DNA of 64,000 bases from Falsihalocynthiibacter sp042445055 (GTDB taxonomy: Bacteria > Pseudomonadota > Alphaproteobacteria > Rhodobacterales > Rhodobacteraceae): the NCBI RefSeq assembly GCF_042445055.1, contig NZ_CP170339.1, forward strand, positions 682,001-746,000. Reading direction: 5' to 3'. Positions 7,587 to 16,428 of this stretch are shown here, piece after piece. Position 1 is the stretch's first letter. Every line of letters starts with the position of its first letter. The notes beneath the pieces are model-generated. The model saw only the letters and a program-made list of their open reading frames with translations, was not told the origin of the DNA and ran no database searches. The translations under genes were made by a program, and so were the position numbers.

Positions 7587-8606
7587 TTGGGAACCAAAAC
7601 CTCGCCCCTTCCGATCGCCGGTGATGCAGTCACCAAGATTCACGTAGAGTTTCCAGATAATCGCTTGTTAATAAGCCTTTGCGGCCCATACGACAGCCAT
7701 CTGGCCAAGATCGAAAACGACCTCGCGGTCCAGATTGTGCGCCGCGGAAATCAGCTTGATATCATGGGCGAACCAGACGCAATCGAGAAGGCGCGAGAGG
7801 TGCTTTCGGCGCTGTATCTGCGGCTTGAAGGCGGCGGAGATGTCGAAACTGGCCAAATTGACGGCGAAATTCGCATGGGTGGCGCAGAAATAGGCACTGG
7901 CGTTCGCACGGGCGATCAGCTTGAGCTTTCAGTAGGCGATAAAGTCGAAATCAAGACTCGCAAGAAACTGGTAGAGCCGCGCACCGAAGCACAAAAAGCC
8001 TATGTAAAATCGCTCTTCGATAACGAGCTGGTCTTTGGGATTGGCCCTGCTGGTACAGGTAAAACCTATCTGGCTGTCGCCGTGGGTGTGAACATGTTTA
8101 TCGGTGGCCATGTGGACAAGATCATATTGGCGCGTCCCGCCGTCGAGGCCGGTGAGAAGCTCGGCTATTTGCCCGGTGATATGAAGGATAAAGTCGATCC
8201 TTACATGCAACCGCTTTATGACGCGCTGAACGATTTCCTGCCGTCCAAACAGGTCGTGAAATTGATCGAAGACAAGAAAATTGAGATCGCACCGCTCGCC
8301 TTTATGCGTGGGCGTACGCTTTCGAACGCATTTGTTGTGCTGGACGAGGCTCAGAACGCGACGACCATGCAGATGAAAATGTTCCTTACTCGTTTGGGGC
8401 AGGGGAGTCGCATGGTGATTACGGGCGACCGTACCCAGATTGACCTTCAGCGCGGCGTGAAGAGCGGCCTTCGCGAGGCCGAAGATCTGCTGCGCAATAT
8501 TCCCAAGATCGACTTCAATTACTTCACGTCCAAAGATGTCGTCCGACATCCGCTAGTTGCTAAGATTATCGAAGCCTACGAAAAGTCCGATGACGCAAAT
8601 CGTTGA
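7587..8606 (+). CDS. phoH: PhoH-like ATPase
   Basis: The 339-residue cytosolic P-loop ATPase belongs to the PhoH (YbeZ) family, linked to RNA metabolism and working with YbeY. An N-terminal KH-like segment (HVEFPDNRLLISLCG, then a stretch ending in IVRRGNQLDIMG) precedes the ATPase core. The core has Walker A GPAGTGKT and Walker B VVLDEAQNA, with the sensor region VITGDRTQIDL. The open frame extends upstream to a TTG at 7515, but that segment overlaps no ribosome-binding site. The TTG at 7587 has AGGGAG six bases before it and gives the usual family N-terminus. The 3' end overlaps ybeY by 17 bases, implying translational coupling. Confidence 0.92.
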   Translation: MGTKTSPLPIAGDAVTKIHVEFPDNRLLISLCGPYDSHLAKIENDLAVQIVRRGNQLDIMGEPDAIEKAREVLSALYLRLEGGGDVETGQIDGEIRMGGAEIGTGVRTGDQLELSVGDKVEIKTRKKLVEPRTEAQKAYVKSLFDNELVFGIGPAGTGKTYLAVAVGVNMFIGGHVDKIILARPAVEAGEKLGYLPGDMKDKVDPYMQPLYDALNDFLPSKQVVKLIEDKKIEIAPLAFMRGRTLSNAFVVLDEAQNATTMQMKMFLTRLGQGSRMVITGDRTQIDLQRGVKSGLREAEDLLRNIPKIDFNYFTSKDVVRHPLVAKIIEAYEKSDDANR

Positions 8607-9114
8607 CGCTGCGGTTGAGGATGAACGTTGGCAAGGCGTAGAGATTGAAGCGATAGCCGAGCGCGCGGCGGTGGCAACACTGACCTATTTAGGTGTGTCG
8701 ACAGACTTTGAGATCAGCCTGCTTGCTTGTGATGATGAGCGTATCGCCGTGCTAAATCAGGAATTTCGTGCAAAGGGGCAGCCAACAAACGTTCTCTCGT
8801 GGCCAAGCGAGGAGCGAGGAGCAGAAGTCGAGGGTGCCGTGCCGGCCCCGCCCGAACCTGATCCGCAAGCCGCGTCTTTTGGTGAGCCGAGCGAGTTGGG
8901 CGATATTGCTATTTCATACGATACCTGCGCTCGGGAAGCTGAGAGCGAGGGGAAACCATTTGTAAACCATGTCATGCATTTAATGGTGCATGGGGTGCTT
9001 CATTTGTTGGGTTACGATCACATTCGCGAAAAAGATGCGCTATTAATGGAAAAGTTAGAGCGAGAGATACTTGAAACTTTATCTATTCCAGACCCATATA
9101 AAACGACAGGCTAG
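8590..9114 (+). CDS. ybeY: Endoribonuclease YbeY, rRNA maturation factor
   Basis: The 174-residue single-strand RNase takes part in 16S rRNA 3'-end maturation and ribosome quality control. The zinc-binding signature HGVLHLLGYDH (His134, His138, His144) is intact. Between the conserved TNVLSWP and LGDIAIS blocks it carries an acidic, proline-rich insertion (about residues 74-102) longer than in E. coli YbeY; I recall similar inserts in other Rhodobacterales. The start at 8590 lies inside the phoH 3' end (17-base overlap). phoH-ybeY-corC-lnt form the conserved run also seen in enterobacteria. Confidence 0.95.
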   Translation: MTQIVDAAVEDERWQGVEIEAIAERAAVATLTYLGVSTDFEISLLACDDERIAVLNQEFRAKGQPTNVLSWPSEERGAEVEGAVPAPPEPDPQAASFGEPSELGDIAISYDTCAREAESEGKPFVNHVMHLMVHGVLHLLGYDHIREKDALLMEKLEREILETLSIPDPYKTTG

Positions 9115-9167
9115 AAATAGCCTTAAAGCGTTGGCACATTGGGTGTCACGTAATTTGGAAAGGGCCC

Positions 9168-10073
9168 ATGGGCGACACACAGCAGATCGACGGAAGTAGC
9201 GAAGGCTCTCCGAGTGCGGCGCAAAGCGCGCAGATTGAAGACATCCCTCCGGAGACGCGCGGCATATTCAGCCGCATAGTCGAGGCTTTTGGCTCGAACG
9301 AGGAAATCCAAGAAACACCGAATTCCTTGAACGTCCCGCAGTCTACCATCCAGACCGGCGGTGGGATGATTAACTTGCGTCGTCTAAATCTTGAAGATGT
9401 CGCTATCCCCAAAGCAGAAATCGTAGCGGTTCCCAAGGACGTAGACAAAGATGCGCTTGTTTCTTTGTTCCGTGAGTCGGGATTGACGCGTTTGCCGGTT
9501 TTTGAGGGAACGCTCGATACACCCGTTGGGTTTGTGCACCTGAAGGATTTTGCGCTGGGCCATGGTTTCAACGGAGACCGTTCCAAGAAGTTTGATATGG
9601 ATGCGCTCTTGCGTCCACTTATCTTTGCGCCCCCATCCATGCCGATCGGCGTGCTGCTTCAAAAGATGCAAAGCGAGCGTCGGCATATGGCGCTCATCAT
9701 TGATGAATATGGTGGTGTTGACGGGCTTGTGACGCTTGAGGACTTGATTGAACAGGTTATCGGCGAGATCGAGGACGAGCACGATATCGAAGAAGACATG
9801 AACTGGGTTCAGGAAAAGCCCGGTTGTTATCTGGTGCAAGCGCGCACGCCGTTGGAAGATTTCGAAGAAGAAATCGGCGTAGACCTTCGATCCGATATTG
9901 AGGACGACGAAGTTGATACGCTGGGCGGGCTTGTGTTCGTTCTGTCGGGTCATGTTCCCACCAGAGGTGAAGTTGTCCGTCATGAAAATGGTGTAGAGTT
10001 TGAAATCGTTGATGCGGATTTGCGCAAAATCAAACGATTGCGGGCTCGGATAGATGATCGCGAGAAAGAGTGA
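9168..10073 (+). CDS. corC: CorC/HlyC-type CBS-domain protein
   Basis: The 301-residue cytosolic protein has a polar, acidic N-terminus (1-60), two CBS domains (about 70-190; VAIPKAEIVAV, GLTRLPVFEG, LIIDEYGGVDGLVT) and a C-terminal CorC/HlyC transporter-associated domain (about 205-295). Unlike the longer CNNM relatives it has no DUF21 membrane domain. CorC has been linked to magnesium/cobalt efflux, but its direct activity in this family is uncertain. Its conserved place between ybeY and lnt supports the assignment. The start follows GGAAAGGGCCC. It overlaps lnt by 20 bases. Confidence 0.88.
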   Translation: MGDTQQIDGSSEGSPSAAQSAQIEDIPPETRGIFSRIVEAFGSNEEIQETPNSLNVPQSTIQTGGGMINLRRLNLEDVAIPKAEIVAVPKDVDKDALVSLFRESGLTRLPVFEGTLDTPVGFVHLKDFALGHGFNGDRSKKFDMDALLRPLIFAPPSMPIGVLLQKMQSERRHMALIIDEYGGVDGLVTLEDLIEQVIGEIEDEHDIEEDMNWVQEKPGCYLVQARTPLEDFEEEIGVDLRSDIEDDEVDTLGGLVFVLSGHVPTRGEVVRHENGVEFEIVDADLRKIKRLRARIDDREKE

Positions 10074-11547
10074 CCCCTTGCTGCCCCTGAAGTTTGTTGC
10101 GCCGCTCGGTGTGGTTGCGGGGGGAGCGATGGCACTGGGACAGGCGCCATTTTCGCTGTGGTATGTCGCATTTTTGGGAATCGTTGGCGTGTTCTGGCTA
10201 TTTGGTCAGGTAACTACGACTGTACGAGCGGCCCTCTTGGGTTGGCTCGTCGGGACCGCGTATTTCGCGGGTTCGCTTTATTGGATAATGTCGCCCTTTC
10301 AGGTCGACGCCGCGCGTCACGGTTGGATGGCGCCCTTTGCGCTCGCCTTCCTTGCGGGGGGATTGGCGCTATTGTGGTCGGCTGGTTTTGCTTGGGCGAG
10401 ATGGACGGGTGGCGCACGCGCGGCTGGGCTAATGTTGGCGATTGGCTGGAGCGGCGCAGAATTGCTGCGAGGGTATTTGTTCACCGGCCTGCCTTGGGGG
10501 CTCGTTGGGTACATTTGGCTAGATACACCGTTTGCACAGATCGCTGCCGATATCGGGCCTTATGGGCTCACATTACTTACGCTTGTAATCGCCGCAGGCC
10601 TCGCGAGCTCGCGTTGGCTAGCGCGGATCGGAGCCATCGCGATCATTGCGCTTGCGGCGGCGCTTGGCATTCATCGTGAGGCCGTCCCAGCAGCATATGC
10701 AGAGGCGCCCGCACGTATTCGTCTTGTTCAAACCAATGCCGAACAGCATTTGAAATGGCAGCCGGATATGATCTCGGTATTCTGGGAGCGGAACCTCGCG
10801 CTGACCGCTCAAGAAAGCGATGGGCTTGACCTGATCGTTTGGCCAGAAACCGCTGTGCCTTATCTGGCGGAGAATGCTGCGGGGGCGTTTGACATCATGG
10901 CGCAGGCCTCGGGCGGCGTTCCAATCGTTGCCGGTATTCAGCGCCGCGATGCCAACGGGTTCTACAATTCACTCGTGACGCTGGGCGATACTGGGCAGGT
11001 CTTGGCGACATACGATAAGCGACATCTTGTGCCGTTTGGTGAATACATGCCCGGAGGCGCACTTGCATCGCGCTTGGGGTTGCAGGGCCTCGCCGAGCAA
11101 TTGGGGGGTGGGTATACATCCGGCGCTGAGGTGGAGTTAATTGACCTTCCTGATGTCGGGAATTTCCTACCGCTTATCTGCTATGAGGCCGTGTTCCCGC
11201 GCGATCTGCGTGTGGATGGCGCGCGCCCCGAATGGATTTTGCACATCACGAATGATGCTTGGTTTGGTAAGAAAGCTGGTCCGTATCAGCACCTTGCGCA
11301 AGCGCGGATGCGCGCAATTGAGCAGGGATTGCCGCTTGTGCGTGCAGCGAATACAGGTGTGTCAGCGATGATTGATCCGCAGGGGCGGGTTGTCGCGCAA
11401 TTGCCCCTTGGTGTTGCGGGTGTATTGGATGTGGAATTGCCACGCCCTAATCCGGCAACACTTTTTGCGAAATCGGGTAATCTTCCGATGATTGCGCTAT
11501 TCCTGTTATCATTTCTTGGGTTAACACTATATCGAGTTAGGCGTTGA
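10054..11547 (+). CDS. lnt: Apolipoprotein N-acyltransferase
   Basis: The 497-residue inner-membrane enzyme transfers an acyl chain from phospholipid to the N-terminal cysteine of lipoproteins, the last maturation step. The N-terminal half (about 1-205) is a block of six to eight membrane helices. The C-terminal half is a periplasmic nitrilase domain with catalytic triad Glu265 (WPETAVPY), Lys322 (YDKRHLVPFGEY) and Cys376 (ICYEAVFP). A last helix closes the protein. The ATG at 10054 overlaps corC by 20 bases; a TTG at 10078 is an alternative. Its products include the lipoproteins encoded in this window (pal, the TPR proteins, the 7148 protein). Confidence 0.95.
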   Translation: MIARKSDPLLPLKFVAPLGVVAGGAMALGQAPFSLWYVAFLGIVGVFWLFGQVTTTVRAALLGWLVGTAYFAGSLYWIMSPFQVDAARHGWMAPFALAFLAGGLALLWSAGFAWARWTGGARAAGLMLAIGWSGAELLRGYLFTGLPWGLVGYIWLDTPFAQIAADIGPYGLTLLTLVIAAGLASSRWLARIGAIAIIALAAALGIHREAVPAAYAEAPARIRLVQTNAEQHLKWQPDMISVFWERNLALTAQESDGLDLIVWPETAVPYLAENAAGAFDIMAQASGGVPIVAGIQRRDANGFYNSLVTLGDTGQVLATYDKRHLVPFGEYMPGGALASRLGLQGLAEQLGGGYTSGAEVELIDLPDVGNFLPLICYEAVFPRDLRVDGARPEWILHITNDAWFGKKAGPYQHLAQARMRAIEQGLPLVRAANTGVSAMIDPQGRVVAQLPLGVAGVLDVELPRPNPATLFAKSGNLPMIALFLLSFLGLTLYRVRR

Positions 11548-11584
11548 CGAGTATCTATTCGGAAACTACTGACGTCTAAATCCC

Positions 11585-11627
11585 CCACAACGGCTTCCTG
11601 ACGTGGCGGGCAACTTTAACTGGAGCA
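11585..11627 (+). promoter_or_regulatory. SAM/SAH riboswitch controlling metK
   Basis: The metK leader contains the short H-type pseudoknot of the SAM/SAH riboswitch. CCAC (11585-11588) pairs with GTGG (11602-11605), enclosing a loop with the conserved CGGCTTCCTGAC. The downstream TGGAGCA (11621-11627) can pair with the loop TTCC, forming the pseudoknot and covering the GGAG ribosome-binding site 5 bases before the metK ATG. Conserved bases and order match the class known upstream of metK in Rhodobacterales. Binding of S-adenosylmethionine would block translation, giving feedback control of SAM synthesis. Recognised by eye from the consensus. Confidence 0.88.
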
Positions 11628-11631
11628 CTTC

Positions 11632-12804
11632 ATGTCACGACAAAACTTTATGTTCACCTCGGAATCCGTTTCCGAAGGACATCCCGACAAGGTTTGCGAT
11701 CGTATTTCTGATTCAATCCTAGACGCATTTTTGGCACAAGATCCCGAGGCGCGCGTCGCTTGCGAGACCTTCGCTACGACAAACCGTGTTGTCGTCGGAG
11801 GCGAAGTGCGCGGCCCTTCCTCTGTTGTGCAACGAGTCGAAGAGATCGTCCGCAATTGTGTGCGCGACATCGGATATATGCAAAAAGGGTTCCACGCCGA
11901 TACACTCGAAGTGACCAACCTACTTCATGCGCAATCGGCCGATATCGCGCAAGGCGTTGATGCGAACGGAACCAAAGAAGAGGGCGCAGGCGATCAGGGT
12001 ATCATGTTCGGGTATGCCGTGGATGAGACCGATGATCTCATGCCTGCTCCGATCCAGTATTCCCACAAAATTTTGGCGCGCTTGGCGAAAGAGCGGAAAT
12101 CCGGCGTCGGCCCCGCTGCGGTCCTTGGGCCGGATATGAAATCGCAACTGTCGTTGCGCTATGCCAAAGGTCGCCCCGTAGAAGCAACATCAATTGTGCT
12201 TTCGACTCAACACTTGGACGAAACGCTTTCTTCGAACGACGTGCGCGCAATCGTAGAGCCATTCATTCGAGAGACTCTGCCAGAGTCGTGGATCACAGCG
12301 GATACAGAGTGGCTTGTGAACCCAACGGGTAAATTCGTTATTGGCGGGCCAGACGGTGACGCGGGCCTGACTGGACGCAAGATCATCGTGGATACATATG
12401 GCGGCGCAGCGCCGCACGGCGGTGGGGCATTCTCTGGCAAAGACCCAACCAAAGTGGATCGCTCGGCAGCATATGCAGCGCGTTATCTTGCAAAGAACGT
12501 GGTCGCCGCAGGGTTGGCAAAGCGTTGTACCTTGCAGCTTGCTTATGCGATCGGCGTTGCGCGTCCGCTTTCAATCTATGTGGATACGCACGGGACAGGC
12601 TCGGCAGAAGAGGCACAAATTGAGGCTGCTCTCGCCAAGGCAATGGACCTTACGCCACGCGGAATTCGTGAGCACCTGAATTTGAACCGTCCTATTTTCG
12701 AGCGCACAGCTGCCTATGGCCATTTTGGGCGCAAGCCGGATGCAGAGGGTGGATTCAGCTGGGAGAAAACAGACCTCGCCAGCGCGATCGAAGCTGCCCT
12801 TTAG
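11632..12804 (+). CDS. metK: S-adenosylmethionine synthetase
   Basis: The 390-residue cytosolic tetramer makes S-adenosylmethionine from methionine and ATP. Family signatures are complete: SESVSEGHPDKVCD near residue 10, the ATP-binding GAGDQGIMFGYA near 120, and the phosphate loop GGGAFSGKDPTKVDRSAAY near 263. Translation probably starts at 11632, directly behind the SAM/SAH riboswitch that hides its ribosome-binding site. A strong terminator follows. Its product feeds the methyltransferases encoded nearby (trmB, prmA, miaB as radical-SAM enzyme). Confidence 0.97.
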   Translation: MSRQNFMFTSESVSEGHPDKVCDRISDSILDAFLAQDPEARVACETFATTNRVVVGGEVRGPSSVVQRVEEIVRNCVRDIGYMQKGFHADTLEVTNLLHAQSADIAQGVDANGTKEEGAGDQGIMFGYAVDETDDLMPAPIQYSHKILARLAKERKSGVGPAAVLGPDMKSQLSLRYAKGRPVEATSIVLSTQHLDETLSSNDVRAIVEPFIRETLPESWITADTEWLVNPTGKFVIGGPDGDAGLTGRKIIVDTYGGAAPHGGGAFSGKDPTKVDRSAAYAARYLAKNVVAAGLAKRCTLQLAYAIGVARPLSIYVDTHGTGSAEEAQIEAALAKAMDLTPRGIREHLNLNRPIFERTAAYGHFGRKPDAEGGFSWEKTDLASAIEAAL

Positions 12805-12840
12805 GGGCGTGGCTTGACGGCGACAATTAAATCACTAGGT

Positions 12841-12870
12841 AAGGCCCCCAACGCATGTTCGGGGCCTTTT
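12841..12870 (+). terminator. Rho-independent terminator after metK
   Basis: AAGGCCCC (12841-12848) pairs perfectly with GGGGCCTT (12861-12868) across a 12-base loop and ends in TTTT. An upstream in-frame ATG for trmB at 12855 lies in this loop, which argues for the trmB start at 12873. Confidence 0.85.
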
Positions 12871-12872
12871 CC

Positions 12873-13634
12873 ATGAGTGACGACGACAAGAACGATCAAC
12901 AAACACCACCAAGTGAAGATGTAGGAGCGCACCCCACTGGTGCGCCATGGCGCAACTTCTATGGTCGTTTTAAGGGCAAGAGCCTTCGGGATTCTCAGGA
13001 AGAGTATCTGGAGCAGGACCTTGCGGCGCTTTCCCCTGGTAAGGTTACGTGGGAGGAAAACCCTGATCGTGTAAATCTCGACCTTGAAGGGCTGTTTGGT
13101 AAGCGCGATGTCTGGCTCGAGATCGGATTCGGCGGTGGCGAGCACATGGTGCACCAAGCGGCGACCTATCCTGATGTCGGAATTATCGGGTGCGAACCGT
13201 ACATCAACGGCGTGGCGATGCTATTGGGGAAAATTCGTGCAGCGGGTGTTGAGAACGTCGCGGTTCATCCCGGTGATGTGCGCCATATGTTTGATGTGTT
13301 GACCGATGCGTCGATTTCGCGTGCGTTTCTTCTCTATCCTGATCCATGGCCCAAGCGCCGCCACCATCGCCGCCGCTTTGTAACGCCAGAGCATCTAGCG
13401 CCTCTTTCGCGCGTGTTAAAGCCGGGAGCGATTTTCCGCGTTGCAACGGATATTCCTGATTACGTCAGGCAAACCCTGAAGGAAGTTCCAAAGCAGGGTT
13501 TCACGCTTCTAAACCCTGATCCCGATACTTGGCAGAATGAATGGGACGACTGGATTTCGACGCGCTATGAGCAAAAGGCCTATCGCGAAGGCCGCAAGCC
13601 ACATTATTTGACTTTTCAACGGAACGAAAAATAG
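12873..13634 (+). CDS. trmB: tRNA (guanine-N7-)-methyltransferase
   Basis: The 253-residue SAM-dependent enzyme forms m7G46 in tRNA. The Rossmann methyltransferase motif is VWLEIGFGGGEH, and the diagnostic TrmB block YPDPWPKRRHHRRRF is present, followed by KPGAIFRVATDI. The N-terminus (about 30 residues) is acidic and variable. The ATG at 12873 is chosen because the upstream ATG at 12855 falls inside the metK terminator. It ends 9 bases before cmk. Confidence 0.95.
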   Translation: MSDDDKNDQQTPPSEDVGAHPTGAPWRNFYGRFKGKSLRDSQEEYLEQDLAALSPGKVTWEENPDRVNLDLEGLFGKRDVWLEIGFGGGEHMVHQAATYPDVGIIGCEPYINGVAMLLGKIRAAGVENVAVHPGDVRHMFDVLTDASISRAFLLYPDPWPKRRHHRRRFVTPEHLAPLSRVLKPGAIFRVATDIPDYVRQTLKEVPKQGFTLLNPDPDTWQNEWDDWISTRYEQKAYREGRKPHYLTFQRNEK

Positions 13635-13643
13635 GTGGCGATT

Positions 13644-14255
13644 ATGCAGTTTACAGTCGCAATTGATGGTCCTGCTGCTGCGGGCAAGGGAACGATTTCC
13701 AAGGCCGTTGCCGCCCATTTTGGCTTTGCGCATCTGGATACGGGGCTTCTGTATCGGGCAGTTGGTGCGCGCGTATTGACGGGCGACGATGCGATTGCCG
13801 CGGCGCGCGGGCTAACGACTGCGGATTTGGAACGCCCATCGCTTCGGACTGGCGAGGTCGCGCAAGAGGCAAGTAAAGTTGCGGTAATCCCTGAGGTTCG
13901 TCACGCCTTGCTGGAGTTTCAGCGAGAGTTTGCAGAGCGTGAAGGCGGCGCAGTACTGGATGGTCGCGACATTGGGACGGTTATTTGTCCGGATGCACAA
14001 GTTAAGGTGTTCGTGACAGCAAGCGCCGAAGTGCGCGCAGATCGTCGGTATAAGGAACTCGTCGCTCAAGACCCCGAAATTAAGCTCGCGGAGGTTTTGG
14101 CGGACGTGATCGCACGCGACAAACGCGACAGTGAGCGGGCGACTGCGCCACTCGTCGCCGCAAAAGACGCGCTTTTGATTGATACCAGCGATTTGAGCAT
14201 TCCAGAGGCCGTTGCGCAGGTTGTCGCCGCTATTGATGAGGCACGCGGGGCTTAA
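13644..14255 (+). CDS. cmk: Cytidylate kinase
   Basis: The 203-residue nucleotide kinase phosphorylates CMP and dCMP with ATP. The P-loop AIDGPAAAGKGTISK is at the N-terminus, followed by FAHLDTGLLYRA. The CMP-binding insert region carries LDGRDIGTVICPDA, and the lid has RADRRYKEL. It is slightly shorter than the 225-residue E. coli protein. A GTG at 13635 is in frame, but the ATG at 13644 has AGGTGG five bases before it. It sits directly upstream of rpsA, as in very many bacteria. Confidence 0.95.
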   Translation: MQFTVAIDGPAAAGKGTISKAVAAHFGFAHLDTGLLYRAVGARVLTGDDAIAAARGLTTADLERPSLRTGEVAQEASKVAVIPEVRHALLEFQREFAEREGGAVLDGRDIGTVICPDAQVKVFVTASAEVRADRRYKELVAQDPEIKLAEVLADVIARDKRDSERATAPLVAAKDALLIDTSDLSIPEAVAQVVAAIDEARGA

Positions 14256-14329
14256 GCCCTTGCTCATACGGCTAATAGCCACTATATAGCGCCTGTCGAT
14301 AAGGCGGAATCGCCACGCAGCAGTTTTAT

Positions 14330-14362
14330 ACAGGGTCGGGTTTTATACTCCGGCCTGTTTTT
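14330..14362 (+). terminator. Hairpin with T run in the cmk-rpsA gap
   Basis: ACAGG and TCGG pair with CCGG and CCTGT, with one bulged G and one wobble, around an A/T loop, followed by TGTTTTT. It is a moderate terminator between cmk and rpsA and could also act as an attenuator in a longer transcript. About 100 bases remain before rpsA, enough for its own promoter. Confidence 0.5.
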
Positions 14363-14460
14363 GTTGGGTGGTCCGAGACGTTGACCAACTGAAATCGAAA
14401 GACCGGCGGAGACAACCGCGCGGCCCGTTAAAATGACTATGTAAAGGAAACTGAGACCAC

Positions 14461-16137
14461 ATGGCTCAAACAAACTCTATGGACGAATTCGAAGCCCTTC
14501 TTGCTGAAAGCTTCGAAATTGACACACCCGAAGAGGGTTCCGTTGTCAAAGGTAAAGTCATCGCAATCGAAGCTGGCCAGGCCATCATCGATGTAGGCTA
14601 CAAAATGGAAGGCCGCGTTGAACTTAAAGAATTCGCAAATCCAGGCGAAGCTCCTGAAATCGCAGTTGGTGACGAAGTTGAGGTTTTCCTCGACCGCGTA
14701 GAAAACGCCAAAGGCGAAGCTGTTATCTCGCGCGACAAAGCTCGCCGTGAAGAAGCATGGGATCGCCTCGAAAAAGCATACGGTGACGAAGAGCGCGTCG
14801 AAGGCGCAATCTTTAGCCGCGTTAAAGGTGGCTTCACAGTTGACCTTGGTGGTGCAGTGGCGTTCTTGCCCGGCTCCCAAGTTGACGTACGCCCCGTGCG
14901 TGACGCTGGCCCATTGATGGGTCTTAAGCAGCCGTTCCAAATCCTCAAAATGGACCGTCGTCGTGGCAACATCGTTGTTTCCCGCCGTGCGATCCTTGAA
15001 GAGTCCCGTGCGGAACAACGTGCAGAAGTTATCGGCAAGCTTGCTGAAGGTGACGCAGTTGACGGTGTTGTTAAGAACATCACTGAATACGGTGCGTTTG
15101 TTGACCTTGGCGGCGTAGACGGTCTGCTTCACGTGACTGACATGGCATGGCGCCGTGTGAACCACCCATCCGAGATCCTGAACATTGGCGAAACAGTCAA
15201 AGTACAGGTTATCAAAATCAACAAAGAGACGCACCGCATCTCCTTGGGCATGAAACAGCTCCAAGACGATCCGTGGACACTTGTTGAGAGCCGCTTCCCA
15301 CTCGAGTCCGTTCACAAGGGCCGCGTAACAAACATCACTGATTACGGTGCGTTTGTTGAGCTTGAGCCAGGTGTTGAAGGTCTTGTGCACGTTTCTGAAA
15401 TGTCTTGGACAAAGAAGAACGTACACCCAGGCAAAATCGTTTCTACTTCGCAAGAAGTCGAAGTTATGGTTCTGGAAATCGACAGTGCAAAACGCCGCGT
15501 TTCGCTTGGTCTCAAGCAAACACAGCGCAACCCATGGGAAGTCTTTGCTGAAAGCCACCCAGTTGGCACAAACGTCGAAGGTGAAGTTAAGAACATCACT
15601 GAATTCGGTCTCTTCATCGGTCTTGATGGCGACATCGACGGCATGGTTCACCTGTCAGATTTGACATGGGAAGGCCGTGGCGAGGACGTTATCGGCGACT
15701 TCCAAAAAGGCGACATGGTGAAAGCCGTTGTTACCGAAGTTGACGTCGAAAAAGAGCGCATCTCTCTGAGTGTTAAAGCTCTCGACGATAGCTTCTCTGG
15801 TGCAGTCGAAGGCGTTAAGCGCGGCTCGATCATCACTGTTGAAGTAACTGCGATCGAAGATGGCGGCATCGAAGTTGAGTATGAAGGCGCTAAGTCCTTC
15901 ATCCGTCGCTCCGATCTGTCTCGTGACCGTGCCGAGCAGCGCCCAGAGCGTTTCGGTGTTGGTGACAAAATCGACGTTCGCGTAACCAACGTTGACGCGA
16001 AAACACGCCGTCTTGGTCTTTCGATCAAAGCGCGTGAAATCGCTGAAGAAAAAGAAGCAGTTGAGCAATATGGCTCCTCGGATTCCGGTGCATCGCTCGG
16101 TGATATCCTTGGTGCAGCGCTTAAAGGCGACGAATAA
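14461..16137 (+). CDS. rpsA: 30S ribosomal protein S1
   Basis: The 558-residue protein binds mRNA on the 30S subunit and is required to initiate translation on most mRNAs. Six S1 (OB-fold) repeats can be followed. The central repeats share NITEYGAFVDLG, NITDYGAFVELE and NITEFGLFIGLD, each followed by GLVHVSEMSW-type segments. Codon use is strongly biased, with many GAA, GTT and AAA codons, as expected for a highly expressed gene. The family length is complete. A strong terminator follows. Confidence 0.98.
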   Translation: MAQTNSMDEFEALLAESFEIDTPEEGSVVKGKVIAIEAGQAIIDVGYKMEGRVELKEFANPGEAPEIAVGDEVEVFLDRVENAKGEAVISRDKARREEAWDRLEKAYGDEERVEGAIFSRVKGGFTVDLGGAVAFLPGSQVDVRPVRDAGPLMGLKQPFQILKMDRRRGNIVVSRRAILEESRAEQRAEVIGKLAEGDAVDGVVKNITEYGAFVDLGGVDGLLHVTDMAWRRVNHPSEILNIGETVKVQVIKINKETHRISLGMKQLQDDPWTLVESRFPLESVHKGRVTNITDYGAFVELEPGVEGLVHVSEMSWTKKNVHPGKIVSTSQEVEVMVLEIDSAKRRVSLGLKQTQRNPWEVFAESHPVGTNVEGEVKNITEFGLFIGLDGDIDGMVHLSDLTWEGRGEDVIGDFQKGDMVKAVVTEVDVEKERISLSVKALDDSFSGAVEGVKRGSIITVEVTAIEDGGIEVEYEGAKSFIRRSDLSRDRAEQRPERFGVGDKIDVRVTNVDAKTRRLGLSIKAREIAEEKEAVEQYGSSDSGASLGDILGAALKGDE

Positions 16138-16164
16138 TCTAACCGACGTTTAGTCCTAGATTTT

Positions 16165-16200
16165 AACGGCCCTGCCATCTGGTGGGGCCGTTTTCTTTTT
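16165..16200 (+). terminator. Rho-independent terminator after rpsA
   Basis: AACGGCCC (16165-16172) pairs perfectly with GGGCCGTT (16185-16192) across a 12-base loop, followed by a T-rich tail TTTTCTTTTT. It separates rpsA from ihfB. Confidence 0.88.
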
Positions 16201-16329
16201 GCCCGAATCGTGTGCACTTATTGTGGTTTTCGAATCGAGTATTCAGACCCGTGGGCCAGAGCGAGGGCGAAAAAAGCAAAATAACCGGCGAAACGCGGCT
16301 TGGTAACGAGGTTTTTTACGGCTAACTCC

Positions 16330-16357
16330 TTGGAAAATCTTTATTACGCAATAAATT
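16330..16357 (+). promoter_or_regulatory. Candidate promoter for ihfB
   Basis: TTGGAA (16330-16335), a 16-base AT-rich spacer and TAAATT (16352-16357) resemble a sigma-70 promoter about 70 bases before the ihfB start. The gap from the rpsA terminator to here shows no gene. Judged by eye only. Confidence 0.35.
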
Positions 16358-16428
16358 AGGCATATAGTTGTTTGAAGTTTAGAGCCTATTTTACTCGCGT
16401 CGTTTAACCAAATCGGGAGGTACCACGG

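Noticed and set aside
14437..15651. 404-residue open frame antisense to rpsA
   Set aside because: It lies opposite a highly expressed gene with biased codons; the translation is Phe/Asp/Val-rich with no domain and no ribosome-binding site. It is a shadow of rpsA.
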